Origin: Xanthobacter sp. NM-25
GTDB lineage: Bacteria; Pseudomonadota; Alphaproteobacteria; Rhizobiales; Xanthobacteraceae
NCBI RefSeq assembly: GCF_022138605.1
Contig: NZ_JACBFS010000004.1
Span: 186,001 to 250,000, forward strand
Length of the DNA stretch: 64,000 nucleotides
Direction: 5' to 3'
Numbering within the stretch: the first letter of the stretch is position 1; every line of letters starts with the position of its first letter. The position numbers and the translations under genes are program-made. This document shows, piece after piece, positions 35,077 to 43,242 of this stretch. The notes beneath the pieces are model-generated. The model did not search any database and was not told where the DNA came from. It saw nothing but the letters and a program-made list of their open reading frames with translations.

Positions 35077-35532
35077 TCAGCCGGCGCCATAGACCGTGTT
35101 GGCCCGCTCCTCGAAGGCGTCCGCGAAGCGCCGGAAGGCCGCATCGAACATGGCGCCCATCAGCATGCCGAGGGTACGGGAGCGGAACTCGTAGGAGATG
35201 AAGAATTTCACATCGCAGGCTTTATCTCCCTGCGATACGAACTCCCATCGATTATCGAGCCGACTAAATGGCCCGTCGAGATACTCCACATGGATGGTGA
35301 GACGTGGGCGATCCAGCAGCACCCGCGAGGTGAAGGTCTCGCGGATCATCTTGTAGGCGACGGTCATGTCCGCCACCAGGATCTCCACTCCTTCATCGGA
35401 GCGGGCACGCCGCTTCACCCGCAGGGCCGCGCACAGGGGCACGAACTCCGGGTAGTGCTCCACATCGGCGACGAGGTCGAACATGTCGGCGGCGCTGTGC
35501 TGAACCCGCCGCGCGTTGGAGAAGGATGGCAC
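35077..35532 (-). CDS. ratA: RatA/COQ10-family START-like protein
   Basis: The 151-residue protein has the polyketide cyclase/START fold: FSNARRVQHSAADMFDLVAD, VEHYPEFVPLC and WEFVSQGD, then CDVKFFISYEFRS. In E. coli RatA was described as an anti-association factor for ribosomal subunits. In mitochondria and alphaproteobacteria the same family (COQ10) binds ubiquinone and aids respiration. The context, 6 bases after lipA, fits the energy-metabolism role better, but sequence alone cannot decide. Confidence 0.88.
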   Translation of the reverse strand: MPSFSNARRVQHSAADMFDLVADVEHYPEFVPLCAALRVKRRARSDEGVEILVADMTVAYKMIRETFTSRVLLDRPRLTIHVEYLDGPFSRLDNRWEFVSQGDKACDVKFFISYEFRSRTLGMLMGAMFDAAFRRFADAFEERANTVYGAG

Positions 35533-35538
35533 GGTCGC

Positions 35539-36492
35539 TCAGGCCCGCCCGATCTTCGCCGCGCGCGCTGTGCGCAGCTTCTCGAAATCCTCGCCGGCAT
35601 GGTGCGAGGAGCGGGTGAGCGGGCTCGAGGAGACCATCAGGAAGCCCTTGGCGAAGGCCACCGTCTCATAGGCCTTGAACTCGTCCGGGGTCACGAAACG
35701 CTCCACCTTGTGGTGCTGGCGGGTGGGCTGGAGATACTGCCCGATGGTGAGGAAATCCACGTCCGCCGACCGCAGGTCGTCCATCAGCTGCAGCACCTCG
35801 TTCCGCTCCTCGCCGAGGCCGACCATGATGCCGGACTTGGTGAACTGGGTGGGGTCCAGCTCCTTCACCTTCTGCAGCAGGCGCAGCGAGTGGAAATAGC
35901 GGGCGCCGGGGCGGACCGTGAGATACTTAGCCGGCACGGTTTCCAGGTTGTGGTTGAACACGTCCGGCCGCGCCGCCACCACCACTTCCAGTGCCCCGTC
36001 CTTGCGCAGGAAATCGGGGGTGAGGATCTCGATGGTGGTCGCCGGGCTGGCCGCGCGGATGGCAGCGATGGTGCGGGCGAAGTGCTCGGCCCCGCCATCG
36101 GCGAGGTCGTCCCGGTCCACCGAGGTGATCACCACGTGGGAGAGGCCCAGCTTGCCCACCGCATCGGCCACCTTCTGCGGCTCGTCGGCATCGAGCGGGC
36201 CCGGCAGGCCGGTGCGCACGTTGCAGAAGGCGCAGGCGCGGGTGCAGGTGTCCCCCATGATCATCATGGTGGCGTGCTTCTTCTCCCAGCACTCGCCGAT
36301 ATTGGGGCAGCCGGCCTCCTCGCACACCGTATGCAGGCCGTTGGCCCGCACGATGCCGGCGGTTTCTGACCAGCCGACGGAGCCCGGGGCCTTCACGCGG
36401 ATCCACTCGGGCTTGCGCAGCACCTCGGTGAGCGGGCGGTGGGCCTTCTCCGGGTGACGGGGGCGGTTCAGCGTGTTGATCACATTGACCAT
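35539..36492 (-). CDS. lipA: Lipoyl synthase
   Basis: LipA is a radical-SAM enzyme that inserts two sulfurs into protein-bound octanoyl groups, producing the lipoyl cofactor of PdhB, PdhC and related enzymes. From the ATG at 36492 (317 residues) both clusters are present: Cys57, Cys62, Cys68 in CEEAGCPNIGEC for the auxiliary cluster and Cys83, Cys87, Cys90 in CTRACAFC for the radical-SAM cluster. SSPLTRSSHHA ends the fold. Its location beside lpdA and pdhBC links cofactor and enzyme synthesis. Confidence 0.98.
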   Translation of the reverse strand: MVNVINTLNRPRHPEKAHRPLTEVLRKPEWIRVKAPGSVGWSETAGIVRANGLHTVCEEAGCPNIGECWEKKHATMMIMGDTCTRACAFCNVRTGLPGPLDADEPQKVADAVGKLGLSHVVITSVDRDDLADGGAEHFARTIAAIRAASPATTIEILTPDFLRKDGALEVVVAARPDVFNHNLETVPAKYLTVRPGARYFHSLRLLQKVKELDPTQFTKSGIMVGLGEERNEVLQLMDDLRSADVDFLTIGQYLQPTRQHHKVERFVTPDEFKAYETVAFAKGFLMVSSSPLTRSSHHAGEDFEKLRTARAAKIGRA

Positions 36493-36545
36493 GACGGTGT
36501 CCAACGTCCTGCGGCGCGCGAGGGCGCCTACTGTCTGTGCCGGCG

Positions 36546-36800
36546 TCAGGCCGGCTTGGTGCCGCGGATGGCGCGCCAGATGGCGAGCAGCAGGATCGCG
36601 CCACAGGTGGAGACCACCAGCCGATCCAGAAAACCATCCCCGATATAGTTCAGGCCCAGCCCGCTCGCCACCCAGCCTCCGAGCAGACCTCCCACGAGCC
36701 CCACGAAGAGGTTGGTCCACAGGCCGCCGTTCGATTTCATCACCTTCTCGGCGATGTATCCGGCCAGGATGCCGACCACGATGGAGATGATGAGACCCAT
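36546..36800 (-). CDS. GlsB/YeaQ/YmgE family membrane protein (copy 1)
   Basis: The 84-residue protein has three membrane segments and the family glycine patterns GILAGYIAEKVM and GLVGGLLGGWVA. GlsB-type proteins are small transglycosylase-associated stress membrane proteins of unknown mechanism. It lies 9 bases after a second family member, and the two are followed by lipA. Confidence 0.9.
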   Translation of the reverse strand: MGLIISIVVGILAGYIAEKVMKSNGGLWTNLFVGLVGGLLGGWVASGLGLNYIGDGFLDRLVVSTCGAILLLAIWRAIRGTKPA

Positions 36801-36809
36801 GCGTCCCTC

Positions 36810-37088
36810 CTATCGCGAGCGGATCGCCCGCCACACCCACAGCAGCACGATGGCGCCGACGATGGCGGCAATCAGCGTGCGGAAGAAGCCGAACACCGGG
36901 ATGTTCAGCAGCGTGGCGAACTCGCCGCCCACGAACGCGCCGGCGATGCCGACGATGAGGTTGGTGAGCAGTCCGTGACTGCTGTCGGTCACCCGCTCGG
37001 CCACCCAGCCGGCGATGATGCCGATGACGATCATGGAAAAGAAACCGACACCCGGCTGGTTCAGAAACGCATAGGTTTCCGCGTTCAT
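36810..37088 (-). CDS. GlsB/YeaQ/YmgE family membrane protein (copy 2)
   Basis: The 92-residue protein resembles copy 1 in layout but differs in sequence: IVIGIIAGWVAERVTDSS, LIVGIAGAFVGGEFA and IVGAIVLLWVWRAIRSR, so the two are old paralogues. An N-terminal extension (MNAETYAFLNQPGVGF) precedes the first membrane segment. A 7-bp hairpin with a 5-base loop lies at 37106-37124, just upstream of the start. Confidence 0.9.
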   Translation of the reverse strand: MNAETYAFLNQPGVGFFSMIVIGIIAGWVAERVTDSSHGLLTNLIVGIAGAFVGGEFATLLNIPVFGFFRTLIAAIVGAIVLLWVWRAIRSR

Positions 37089-37146
37089 CCTTGCCCCTCC
37101 GCCTCACGCCGGACCCGCCGGCGTCCCTTCATACCCCAGATGGCCC

Positions 37147-37163
37147 GCCGACGCAGCGTCGGC
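37147..37163. terminator. Short palindrome downstream of lpdA
   Basis: GCCGACGC (37147-37154) and GCGTCGGC (37156-37163) are perfect arms around one base, 17 bases after the lpdA stop on the minus strand. No T-run follows, so termination is only a possibility. Confidence 0.3.
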
Positions 37164-37179
37164 AAGGCCCGCTGGCGCG

Positions 37180-38595
37180 TCAGATATGGATGGCGCGGCC
37201 GTAGGCGCTCATGACGCTCTCGTGCATCATTTCCGAGAGGGTCGGGTGCGGGAACACCGTGTGGATCAGCTCCTCCTCGGTGGTCTCCAGATTCATGGCC
37301 ACCACGAAGCCCTGGATGAGCTCGGTCACCTCCGCCCCCACCATGTGGGCGCCCAGGAGTTCGCCGGTCTTGGCGTCGAAGATGGTCTTGATCAGCCCAT
37401 CCGGCTCGCCCAGCGCGATGGCCTTGCCGTTGCCGATATAGGGGAAGCGGCCCACCTTGATCTCGCGGCCGGCCTCCTTGGCCTTCTTCTCGGTGAGGCC
37501 GACGGAGGCGATCTGCGGCGTGCAATAGGTGCAGCCGGGGATCTTCAGCTTGTCCATGGGATGGGTGTGGAGGCCCTTGATGGTCTCGACGCAGATCACC
37601 CCTTCGTGCTCGGCCTTGTGGGCCAGCATGGGCGCGCCGGCGATGTCGCCGATGGCATAGAGGCCCGCCACATTGGTGCGGCCATAGCCATCGGTGGCGA
37701 TGATGCCGCGCTCCATCTTCACGCCGAGCGCCTCGAGGCCGAGGCCCTCCACATTGCCCACCACGCCGACGGCGGAGATCATGCGCTCCACCTCGATGTC
37801 CTGCTTGGCGCCCTTGGCGTCCTCCACATGGACCACCAGGCTGTCGGCCTTCTTGGTGACGCCGGTGACCTTGGCGCCGGAGAGGATCTTCATGCCCTGC
37901 TTTTCAAAGCGCTTGCGGGCGTGGGCGGCGATTTCCTCGTCCTCCACGGGGAGGATCTGCGGCAGCACTTCCACCACCGTCACCTCGGCGCCGAGCGTGC
38001 GATAGAAGGAAGCGAACTCGATGCCGATGGCGCCCGAGCCCATCACCAGCAGGCTTTTCGGCATACGGTCCGGCTTCAGGGCTTCGAAATAGGTCCAGAT
38101 GAGCTTCTTGTCGGGCTCCAGGCCCGGCAGCGCGCGCGGGCGGGCACCGGTGGCGACGATGATGTGCTTGGCCCCATACGCGCCGCCGCCCTTGGCGCCC
38201 TTCGGCGGGTTTTCGGCGGCCTCCACCTTGATCTTGCCGGGGGCGGTGATGAGGGCCTTGCCCCAGATCACGTCCACCTTGTTCTTCGAGAGCAGGAATC
38301 CGACGCCGGTGGAGAGCTGGGCGGAAACACCGCGGGAGCGCTTCACCACGGCATCGAGATCGAAGCCGATCTTCTCCGCCGAAAGACCGTAATCCTTGGC
38401 GTGCTCCATATAATGGTAGATCTCGGCCGAGCGCAGCAGCGCCTTGGTGGGGATGCAGCCCCAGTTGAGGCAGATGCCGCCCAGGTGGCTCTTTTCCACC
38501 ACGGCGGTCTTGAAGCCGAGCTGAGCGGCGCGGATGGCGGCCACATAGCCGCCCGGCCCGCCGCCGATGACGATGATGTCGTAGGTATCAGCCAT
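37180..38595 (-). CDS. lpdA: Dihydrolipoamide dehydrogenase (PDH E3)
   Basis: E3 reoxidises dihydrolipoyl groups with NAD+. From the ATG at 38595 (471 residues, GAGGAGG upstream) there is an FAD-binding GGGPGGYVAA (11-20), redox-active Cys42/Cys47 in GGICLNWGCIPTKALL, and the C-terminal His450/Glu455 pair in HPTLSEMMHE. There is no N-terminal lipoyl domain. Its start overlaps the end of the upstream deoxyribosyltransferase-like gene by 8 bases. It probably serves pyruvate dehydrogenase; use by other 2-oxo acid complexes cannot be excluded. Confidence 0.97.
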   Translation of the reverse strand: MADTYDIIVIGGGPGGYVAAIRAAQLGFKTAVVEKSHLGGICLNWGCIPTKALLRSAEIYHYMEHAKDYGLSAEKIGFDLDAVVKRSRGVSAQLSTGVGFLLSKNKVDVIWGKALITAPGKIKVEAAENPPKGAKGGGAYGAKHIIVATGARPRALPGLEPDKKLIWTYFEALKPDRMPKSLLVMGSGAIGIEFASFYRTLGAEVTVVEVLPQILPVEDEEIAAHARKRFEKQGMKILSGAKVTGVTKKADSLVVHVEDAKGAKQDIEVERMISAVGVVGNVEGLGLEALGVKMERGIIATDGYGRTNVAGLYAIGDIAGAPMLAHKAEHEGVICVETIKGLHTHPMDKLKIPGCTYCTPQIASVGLTEKKAKEAGREIKVGRFPYIGNGKAIALGEPDGLIKTIFDAKTGELLGAHMVGAEVTELIQGFVVAMNLETTEEELIHTVFPHPTLSEMMHESVMSAYGRAIHI

Positions 38596-39241
38596 GGGAT
38601 GCCTCCTCGGATGCCTTTTCGCCGCGCATGTCTGGGGCGACTTCCGGATGGGATGACGACGACCCGGCGCCAAGACGGCCCGCCGCGCGGGCCGCCGCCA
38701 GGGTTTCCAGCACCTGCTCGAACAGATCGAGGTCGCGGAAGGGGTCGCCGGCGGCCGTTTCGGCCTGGATCACCGGCAGGCGGGAGGCACTCAGCGCCTC
38801 CGCCAGCATGAGATTGTCGAAATGGCCGAAGTCCTCCACATGGAGGCCGTCGCGCAGCAGCGTGGCCGGCGCATCGGCGACCTCGGCGCTGCCGATGGTG
38901 GCATGGGCGCGGTGTTTCAGTTCGCCAGGACTGTTGGAATAGGCGGCCACCGGCTTGCCCAGGGCGAAGGCAAAGCCCAGCTCGAACGCGGTACCGGGAT
39001 CGGCGCTGACTCCGCGGAACGGGGTCAGATTCGCCACCACGGCGTCGGCGGCGCGCATCAAGCCGATGTTGTTGAGGAAAATGGTGCGGCTCAAGGTGCC
39101 GCTGGCATCCACCAGCAGCGGCTCGCCATCAATGGGGTAGAGGCCTGTGAAGCCGAAGCGCGCGCACAGCGCCATCTTGCGCCGGCCGATCTCGCGCGCA
39201 TCGTCGAGGAACACTTCCGGGCCGGCGAGGTAGAGCTTCAT
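38588..39241 (-). CDS. Nucleoside 2-deoxyribosyltransferase-like protein
   Basis: The 217-residue protein has the fold's marks: KLYLAGPEVFLDDA at the start, YPIDGEP, FLNNIGLMRAADAVVANLTPFRG and DPGTAFELGFAFALGKPVAAY with the glutamate used as nucleophile in this family. Known members swap bases on deoxyribose or hydrolyse deoxynucleotides. The last 30 residues look disordered and overlap the lpdA start. The gene interrupts the pdhC-lpdA order, but I recall it at this place in related genomes. Confidence 0.85.
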   Translation of the reverse strand: MKLYLAGPEVFLDDAREIGRRKMALCARFGFTGLYPIDGEPLLVDASGTLSRTIFLNNIGLMRAADAVVANLTPFRGVSADPGTAFELGFAFALGKPVAAYSNSPGELKHRAHATIGSAEVADAPATLLRDGLHVEDFGHFDNLMLAEALSASRLPVIQAETAAGDPFRDLDLFEQVLETLAAARAAGRLGAGSSSSHPEVAPDMRGEKASEEASHG

Positions 39242-39260
39242 CGCGTCCGCACTCCATGGC

Positions 39261-39280
39261 GCCGGCGCCCAGGCGCCGGC
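39261..39280. repeat. GC-only palindrome, first of a pair
   Basis: GCCGGCGCC (39261-39269) and GGCGCCGGC (39272-39280) pair perfectly around CA. It lies in the 110-bp gap between the YdcH-like gene and the deoxyribosyltransferase-like gene. Confidence 0.6.
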
Positions 39281-39287
39281 CCCTCGG

Positions 39288-39320
39288 CTCCGGAACGCAA
39301 GCCATGGCCGCGTTCCGGAG
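39288..39320. terminator. 11-bp perfect hairpin, second of a pair
   Basis: CTCCGGAACGC (39288-39298) pairs with GCGTTCCGGAG (39310-39320) around an 11-base loop. It starts 31 bases downstream of the YdcH-like stop on the minus strand and could end that transcript; no T-run is present. Confidence 0.45.
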
Positions 39321-39351
39321 GATCAGGGGACGGGTGCGCCCCGCCCCGGGG

Positions 39352-39591
39352 TCACTTCTTCAGGATGGCGTAAAGCTCATCCTTGAGGGTCATGCGCTGC
39401 TTGCGCAGCTCTTCCATCTCGTCGTCGCCGAGGGGCTCCACGTCGGTCTCGGCGCGGTGCACCTGGCGGTTCACCTCGTGATAAGCCTCGTAGAGCTTGG
39501 CGAAGTGGGCATCGCTCTCCTTCAGCGCCTGCATCTTCTCGGCATATTCCGGGAGGTCGGCGGCGAGCTCGTGGGGCGTATGGGTGCTCAT
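39352..39591 (-). CDS. YdcH/DUF465 family small coiled-coil protein
   Basis: From the ATG at 39591 the product has 79 residues: MSTHTPHELA, then two charged amphipathic helices with HFAKLYEAYHEVNRQVHRAE and EMEELRKQRMTLKDELYAIL. This matches the DUF465 (YdcH) pattern of short SlyX-like coiled coils, common in alphaproteobacteria and of unknown function. The start has AGGTG upstream. Confidence 0.9.
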   Translation of the reverse strand: MSTHTPHELAADLPEYAEKMQALKESDAHFAKLYEAYHEVNRQVHRAETDVEPLGDDEMEELRKQRMTLKDELYAILKK

Positions 39592-39820
39592 CTGTCGTTT
39601 CACCTGTGTTGGGCGCCGCCGCCTTGCGAGATCCGCAACGGGCGCCGGCACCAAGCCTCTCCAGCGCCCGGAGGGGCGCAGGGCACGCGCGTGATGCGCG
39701 CCGCGCCTGCCTTACACCAGCCGGAGACGTGGGGACAGGCCGGGGCAACCCGGAGGTGCCGGACGGCTGTGGACCACCCGCCCTGCCCGGCCTCACGTCC
39801 GCAAGCTCAAACCAGCCTGC

Positions 39821-41176
39821 TCACACCAGCATGCTCATGGGCTTCTCGATGAAGCCCTTGAAGGCGGCCAGCAACTCGGCGCCCAGGGCGCCGTCCATCA
39901 CCCGGTGGTCGCAGGTCATGGTCACGGTCATCTGGGTGACGATCTTCATCTCGCCGTCGCGCGCCACCACCCGCTGCTCGGACGCGCCGATGGCGAAGAT
40001 GGAGGATTGCGGGGCGTTGATGATGGCTGTGAAATTGCGAATCCCCATCATGCCCAGGTTCGACACCGAGGAAGAGCCACCGGAATATTCCTCCGGCTTC
40101 AGCTTCTTGGTGCGGGCGCGGGTGGCGAGGTCGCGCATCTCGTTGGAGATGGCCGACAACGTCTTCTGCTCGGCCTTCTTCACCACCGGGGCATAGAGGC
40201 CGCCATCGATGGCCACCGCCACGCCCACGTCCGAATGCTTCATGCGCAGCACCCGGTCTTCCGCCCACACGGCGTTGCAGGCCGGCACCTTCTGCAGCGC
40301 CAGAGCCAGCGCCTTGATGATGAAGTCGTTGACCGAGACGCGGTAGGCGGCCTTGCCGTCCTTGTCCTTGGCGGCATTGGCGTTGACCTGCTCGCGCAGG
40401 GCCATGAGGTCGTCGAGGTCGCAATCCACCGTCAGGAAGAAGGTGGGGGTGACCTGCTCGCTCTCCACCAGGCGGCGGGCGATGGTCTTGCGCATGCCGT
40501 CGAGCTGGATCTCCTCATAGGAGCCGGGCTCGAACATGGCCTTGATCTGCTCCACGCCCGGGGCCGTGGCCAACGCCGGCTTGGCGGCGGGCGCAGCGGC
40601 AGCGGCGGGCGCCGCCGCAGCCACCGGCGCCTTGGCGCCCGGCTGGGCCCCGGCGATGTCGCGGGCGACGATGCGGCCATGGGGGCCGGAGCCGGCCACG
40701 GCGGCGAGATCCACGCCCTTTTCCTTGGCGAGCCGTCGCGCCAGCGGCGAGGCGAACACCCGGCCCGCCGGGGCCGGCGCAACAGCCGGCGCCGGTGCGG
40801 CCGCCACAGGCGCAGGAGCGCTTGGCGCGGGTGCTGCGGCAGCCGGCGCCGCGGTGGGGGCAGGAGCGGGTGCCGGAGCCGGTGCGGGCGCGCCGCCCTG
40901 CCCGGCCGAGGCGGCGACCGCCTTCGGATCCTCACCCTCGCCGGCGAGCACGGCGATGAGCTGGTTCACCGGCACATCCTGGGTGCCTTCCGGCACCAGG
41001 ATCTTGGCCAGCACGCCCTCGTCCACGGCCTCCACTTCCATGGTGGCCTTGTCGGTCTCGATCTCGGCGATGACATCGCCGGACTTGACGGTGTCGCCCT
41101 CGTGCTTGACCCACTTGGCGAGGTTGCCCTTCTCCATGGTGGGAGACAGGGCCGGCATCAGAATATCGACGGGCAT
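39821..41176 (-). CDS. pdhC: Dihydrolipoamide acetyltransferase (PDH E2)
   Basis: E2 passes the acetyl group from lipoyl to CoA and forms the core of the complex. The 451-residue protein has one lipoyl domain with Lys43 in IETDKATMEVEA, an Ala/Pro-rich linker, an E3/E1-binding domain near 145-182 (SPLARRLAKEKGVDLAAVAG) and a catalytic domain with His424 and Asp428 in CDHRVMDG. It starts 2 bases after the AT-rich gene's stop. The lipoyl domain closely resembles that of PdhB. Confidence 0.97.
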   Translation of the reverse strand: MPVDILMPALSPTMEKGNLAKWVKHEGDTVKSGDVIAEIETDKATMEVEAVDEGVLAKILVPEGTQDVPVNQLIAVLAGEGEDPKAVAASAGQGGAPAPAPAPAPAPTAAPAAAAPAPSAPAPVAAAPAPAVAPAPAGRVFASPLARRLAKEKGVDLAAVAGSGPHGRIVARDIAGAQPGAKAPVAAAAPAAAAAPAAKPALATAPGVEQIKAMFEPGSYEEIQLDGMRKTIARRLVESEQVTPTFFLTVDCDLDDLMALREQVNANAAKDKDGKAAYRVSVNDFIIKALALALQKVPACNAVWAEDRVLRMKHSDVGVAVAIDGGLYAPVVKKAEQKTLSAISNEMRDLATRARTKKLKPEEYSGGSSSVSNLGMMGIRNFTAIINAPQSSIFAIGASEQRVVARDGEMKIVTQMTVTMTCDHRVMDGALGAELLAAFKGFIEKPMSMLV

Positions 41177-41178
41177 TT

Positions 41179-41865
41179 CTATTCACCCTCGCTGTGTTCT
41201 GGCGCTGGTAGCTGTGGTAAATCGTCTTCAGTGGGCAGCAACACCCCCTCCTTACGCGCACGACCACCCATTACGATACGCATAATCGCTTTAAACTCGT
41301 CGATTGCCGGCTTTGCTTTCTGCGCCATCTCGCCGACCGTAAACGCCAAATCTCCCATAAAGGCAAAAAAGTCGTCTGTTTTTGTATTATCTCTAAGTAT
41401 CTCATTGTACAAAGAGCTTAATCTATTAAATAATTTTATTTTTTTACTTTGAGATAGGGAGCTCTCATCAATTAGCAGTCTAATTTTTTCAATATGCGTG
41501 ATAACTAATTCTTTTTCCGAAGCGTTTAATTTTGCATATCCAAAACTTTTAGATTCAGCCTCGCTGAGCCATAATTCAATCTGCTCATCAACTGTCTCTT
41601 CAAGTTTCTTTGTATCGTTTTCATATAAAAAACGCCGAATTTCATTCCTATATACACTGAGTGTTTCAGACCAGCTGTGTTTGTCGTCCTCTTCGACAAA
41701 GAGATCTGGTATATTCGCGGTCATTTTTCGTAGTATCAGTACTGCTATCCGACAGTCGTCCTGGTTGGACCGATCCAACCGATCAGACTTTCTTAAGATC
41801 ACGGCGAGAGCCTCATGGCGATCATGTGGCAGGCCATTCATGAAAAATTCTACGTCAACTGCCAT
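41179..41865 (-). CDS. AT-rich orphan gene inserted between pdhB and pdhC
   Basis: I do not recognise this 228-residue protein. It is charged, mostly helical in appearance and without signal peptide or membrane segment. It reads MAVDVEFFMNGLPHDRHEAL, then helices such as YRNEIRRFLYENDTKKLEE and KLFNRLSSLYNEILRD, and a Pro/Glu-rich acidic tail. Base and codon use differ sharply from the neighbours between about 41290 and 41720, with many AAA, ATT, AAT and TTT codons; both ends are closer to local composition. Spacing is 4 bases from pdhB and 2 bases to pdhC, so it is co-translated. A recently acquired core inside an older small gene is possible. Confidence 0.85.
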   Translation of the reverse strand: MAVDVEFFMNGLPHDRHEALAVILRKSDRLDRSNQDDCRIAVLILRKMTANIPDLFVEEDDKHSWSETLSVYRNEIRRFLYENDTKKLEETVDEQIELWLSEAESKSFGYAKLNASEKELVITHIEKIRLLIDESSLSQSKKIKLFNRLSSLYNEILRDNTKTDDFFAFMGDLAFTVGEMAQKAKPAIDEFKAIMRIVMGGRARKEGVLLPTEDDLPQLPAPEHSEGE

Positions 41866-41869
41866 AGCA

Positions 41870-43237
41870 TCACCGATAGGTCACGGCGTGGACGGCCTCG
41901 ATGACGTCGGCCACCGACGGCAGGGCCAGCTTTTCGAGATTGGCGGCGTAGGGCATGGGCACGTCCTTGCCGGTCACCCGCAGCACCGGGGCGTCGAGAT
42001 AGTCGAACGCCTTGTCCATGAGCTGGGCGACGATCTCGGCGCCGACGCCGGACTGCGGCCACCCCTCCTCCACCGTCACGCAGCGCCCGGTCTTCTGTAC
42101 CGAGGCGACGATGGTGGGCACATCCATGGGGCGGATGGTGCGCAGGTCGATCACCTCCGCCTCGATGCCCTGCTTGGCCAGCTCGTCCGCCGCCTTCAGC
42201 GCGTAAGTCATGCCGATGGAGAAGGACACCAGCGTCACGTCCTTGCCCGGGCGGGCGATGCGGGCCTTGCCGATGGGCAGCACAAAATCATCCAGCTTCG
42301 GCACCTCGAAGGAGTGGCCGTAGAGGATCTCGTTCTCCAGGAAGATCACCGGGTTGGGATCGCGGATGGCGGCCTTCAGGAGGCCCTTGGCATCGGCCGC
42401 CGAATAGGGCGCCACCACCTTCAGGCCGGGCACGTTGGAATACCAGGCCGAATAATCCTGGCTGTGCTGGGCGGCGACCCGGGCGGCGGCGCCGTTGGGG
42501 CCGCGGAACACGATGGACGAGCTCACCTGCCCGCCCGACATGTAATGGGTCTTGGCCGCCGAATTGATGATCTGGTCGATGGCCTGCATGGCGAAGTTGA
42601 AGGTCATGAACTCGACGATGGGCTTCAGCCCCGCGAAGGCCGCGCCCACGCCTACACCGGCAAAGCCGTGCTCGGTGATAGGGGTGTCGATGACGCGCCG
42701 GTCGCCGAATTCCTGGAGCAGGCCCTGGGTGATCTTGTAGGCGCCCTGATATTCGGCCACCTCCTCACCCATCACGAACACGTCGCCATCGCGCCGCATC
42801 TCTTCCGCCATGGCGTCCCGCAGGGCCTCGCGCACCGTCATGGTCACATATTCGGTGCCGGCCGGCACCTCCGGATCGGCATGGGCGACGGCGACCGGAG
42901 CCGCCGGGGCGGCGGCCGCGACCGGCGCCGCAGCGACCGCAGGAGCGGCCACGGGAGCAACCGGCGCGGCGGCGGGGGCCGCGTTCACATCCTCACCCTC
43001 GGCGACGATGATCGCGATGGGGGTGTTCACCGCCACATCCTGGGTGCCTTCCGGGACCAGGATCTTGCCGAGGATGCCTTCATCCACGGCCTCCACCTCC
43101 ATGGTGGCCTTGTCGGTCTCGATCTCGGCGAGCACGTCGCCGGATTTGACCGTGTCACCTTCCTGCTTCACCCATTTGGTGAGGTTGCCCTTCTCCATGG
43201 TGGGCGAGAGGGCCGGCATGAGGACGTCGATGGCCAT
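41870..43237 (-). CDS. pdhB: Pyruvate dehydrogenase E1 beta with N-terminal lipoyl domain
   Basis: With PdhA this forms the thiamine-dependent E1 that decarboxylates pyruvate. The 455-residue protein has a lipoyl domain at 1-80 (Lys43 in IETDKATMEVEA), an Ala/Pro linker, then a normal E1-beta from about 128: TVREALRDAMAEEM, DVFVMGEEVAEYQGAY, RVIDTPITEHGFAGVGVGAA and VEEGWPQSGVGAEI. Lipoyl-bearing E1-beta is known in Rhizobiales. The lipoyl segment is a near-copy of that in pdhC. Confidence 0.96.
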   Translation of the reverse strand: MAIDVLMPALSPTMEKGNLTKWVKQEGDTVKSGDVLAEIETDKATMEVEAVDEGILGKILVPEGTQDVAVNTPIAIIVAEGEDVNAAPAAAPVAPVAAPAVAAAPVAAAAPAAPVAVAHADPEVPAGTEYVTMTVREALRDAMAEEMRRDGDVFVMGEEVAEYQGAYKITQGLLQEFGDRRVIDTPITEHGFAGVGVGAAFAGLKPIVEFMTFNFAMQAIDQIINSAAKTHYMSGGQVSSSIVFRGPNGAAARVAAQHSQDYSAWYSNVPGLKVVAPYSAADAKGLLKAAIRDPNPVIFLENEILYGHSFEVPKLDDFVLPIGKARIARPGKDVTLVSFSIGMTYALKAADELAKQGIEAEVIDLRTIRPMDVPTIVASVQKTGRCVTVEEGWPQSGVGAEIVAQLMDKAFDYLDAPVLRVTGKDVPMPYAANLEKLALPSVADVIEAVHAVTYR

Positions 43238-43242
43238 GGCTG

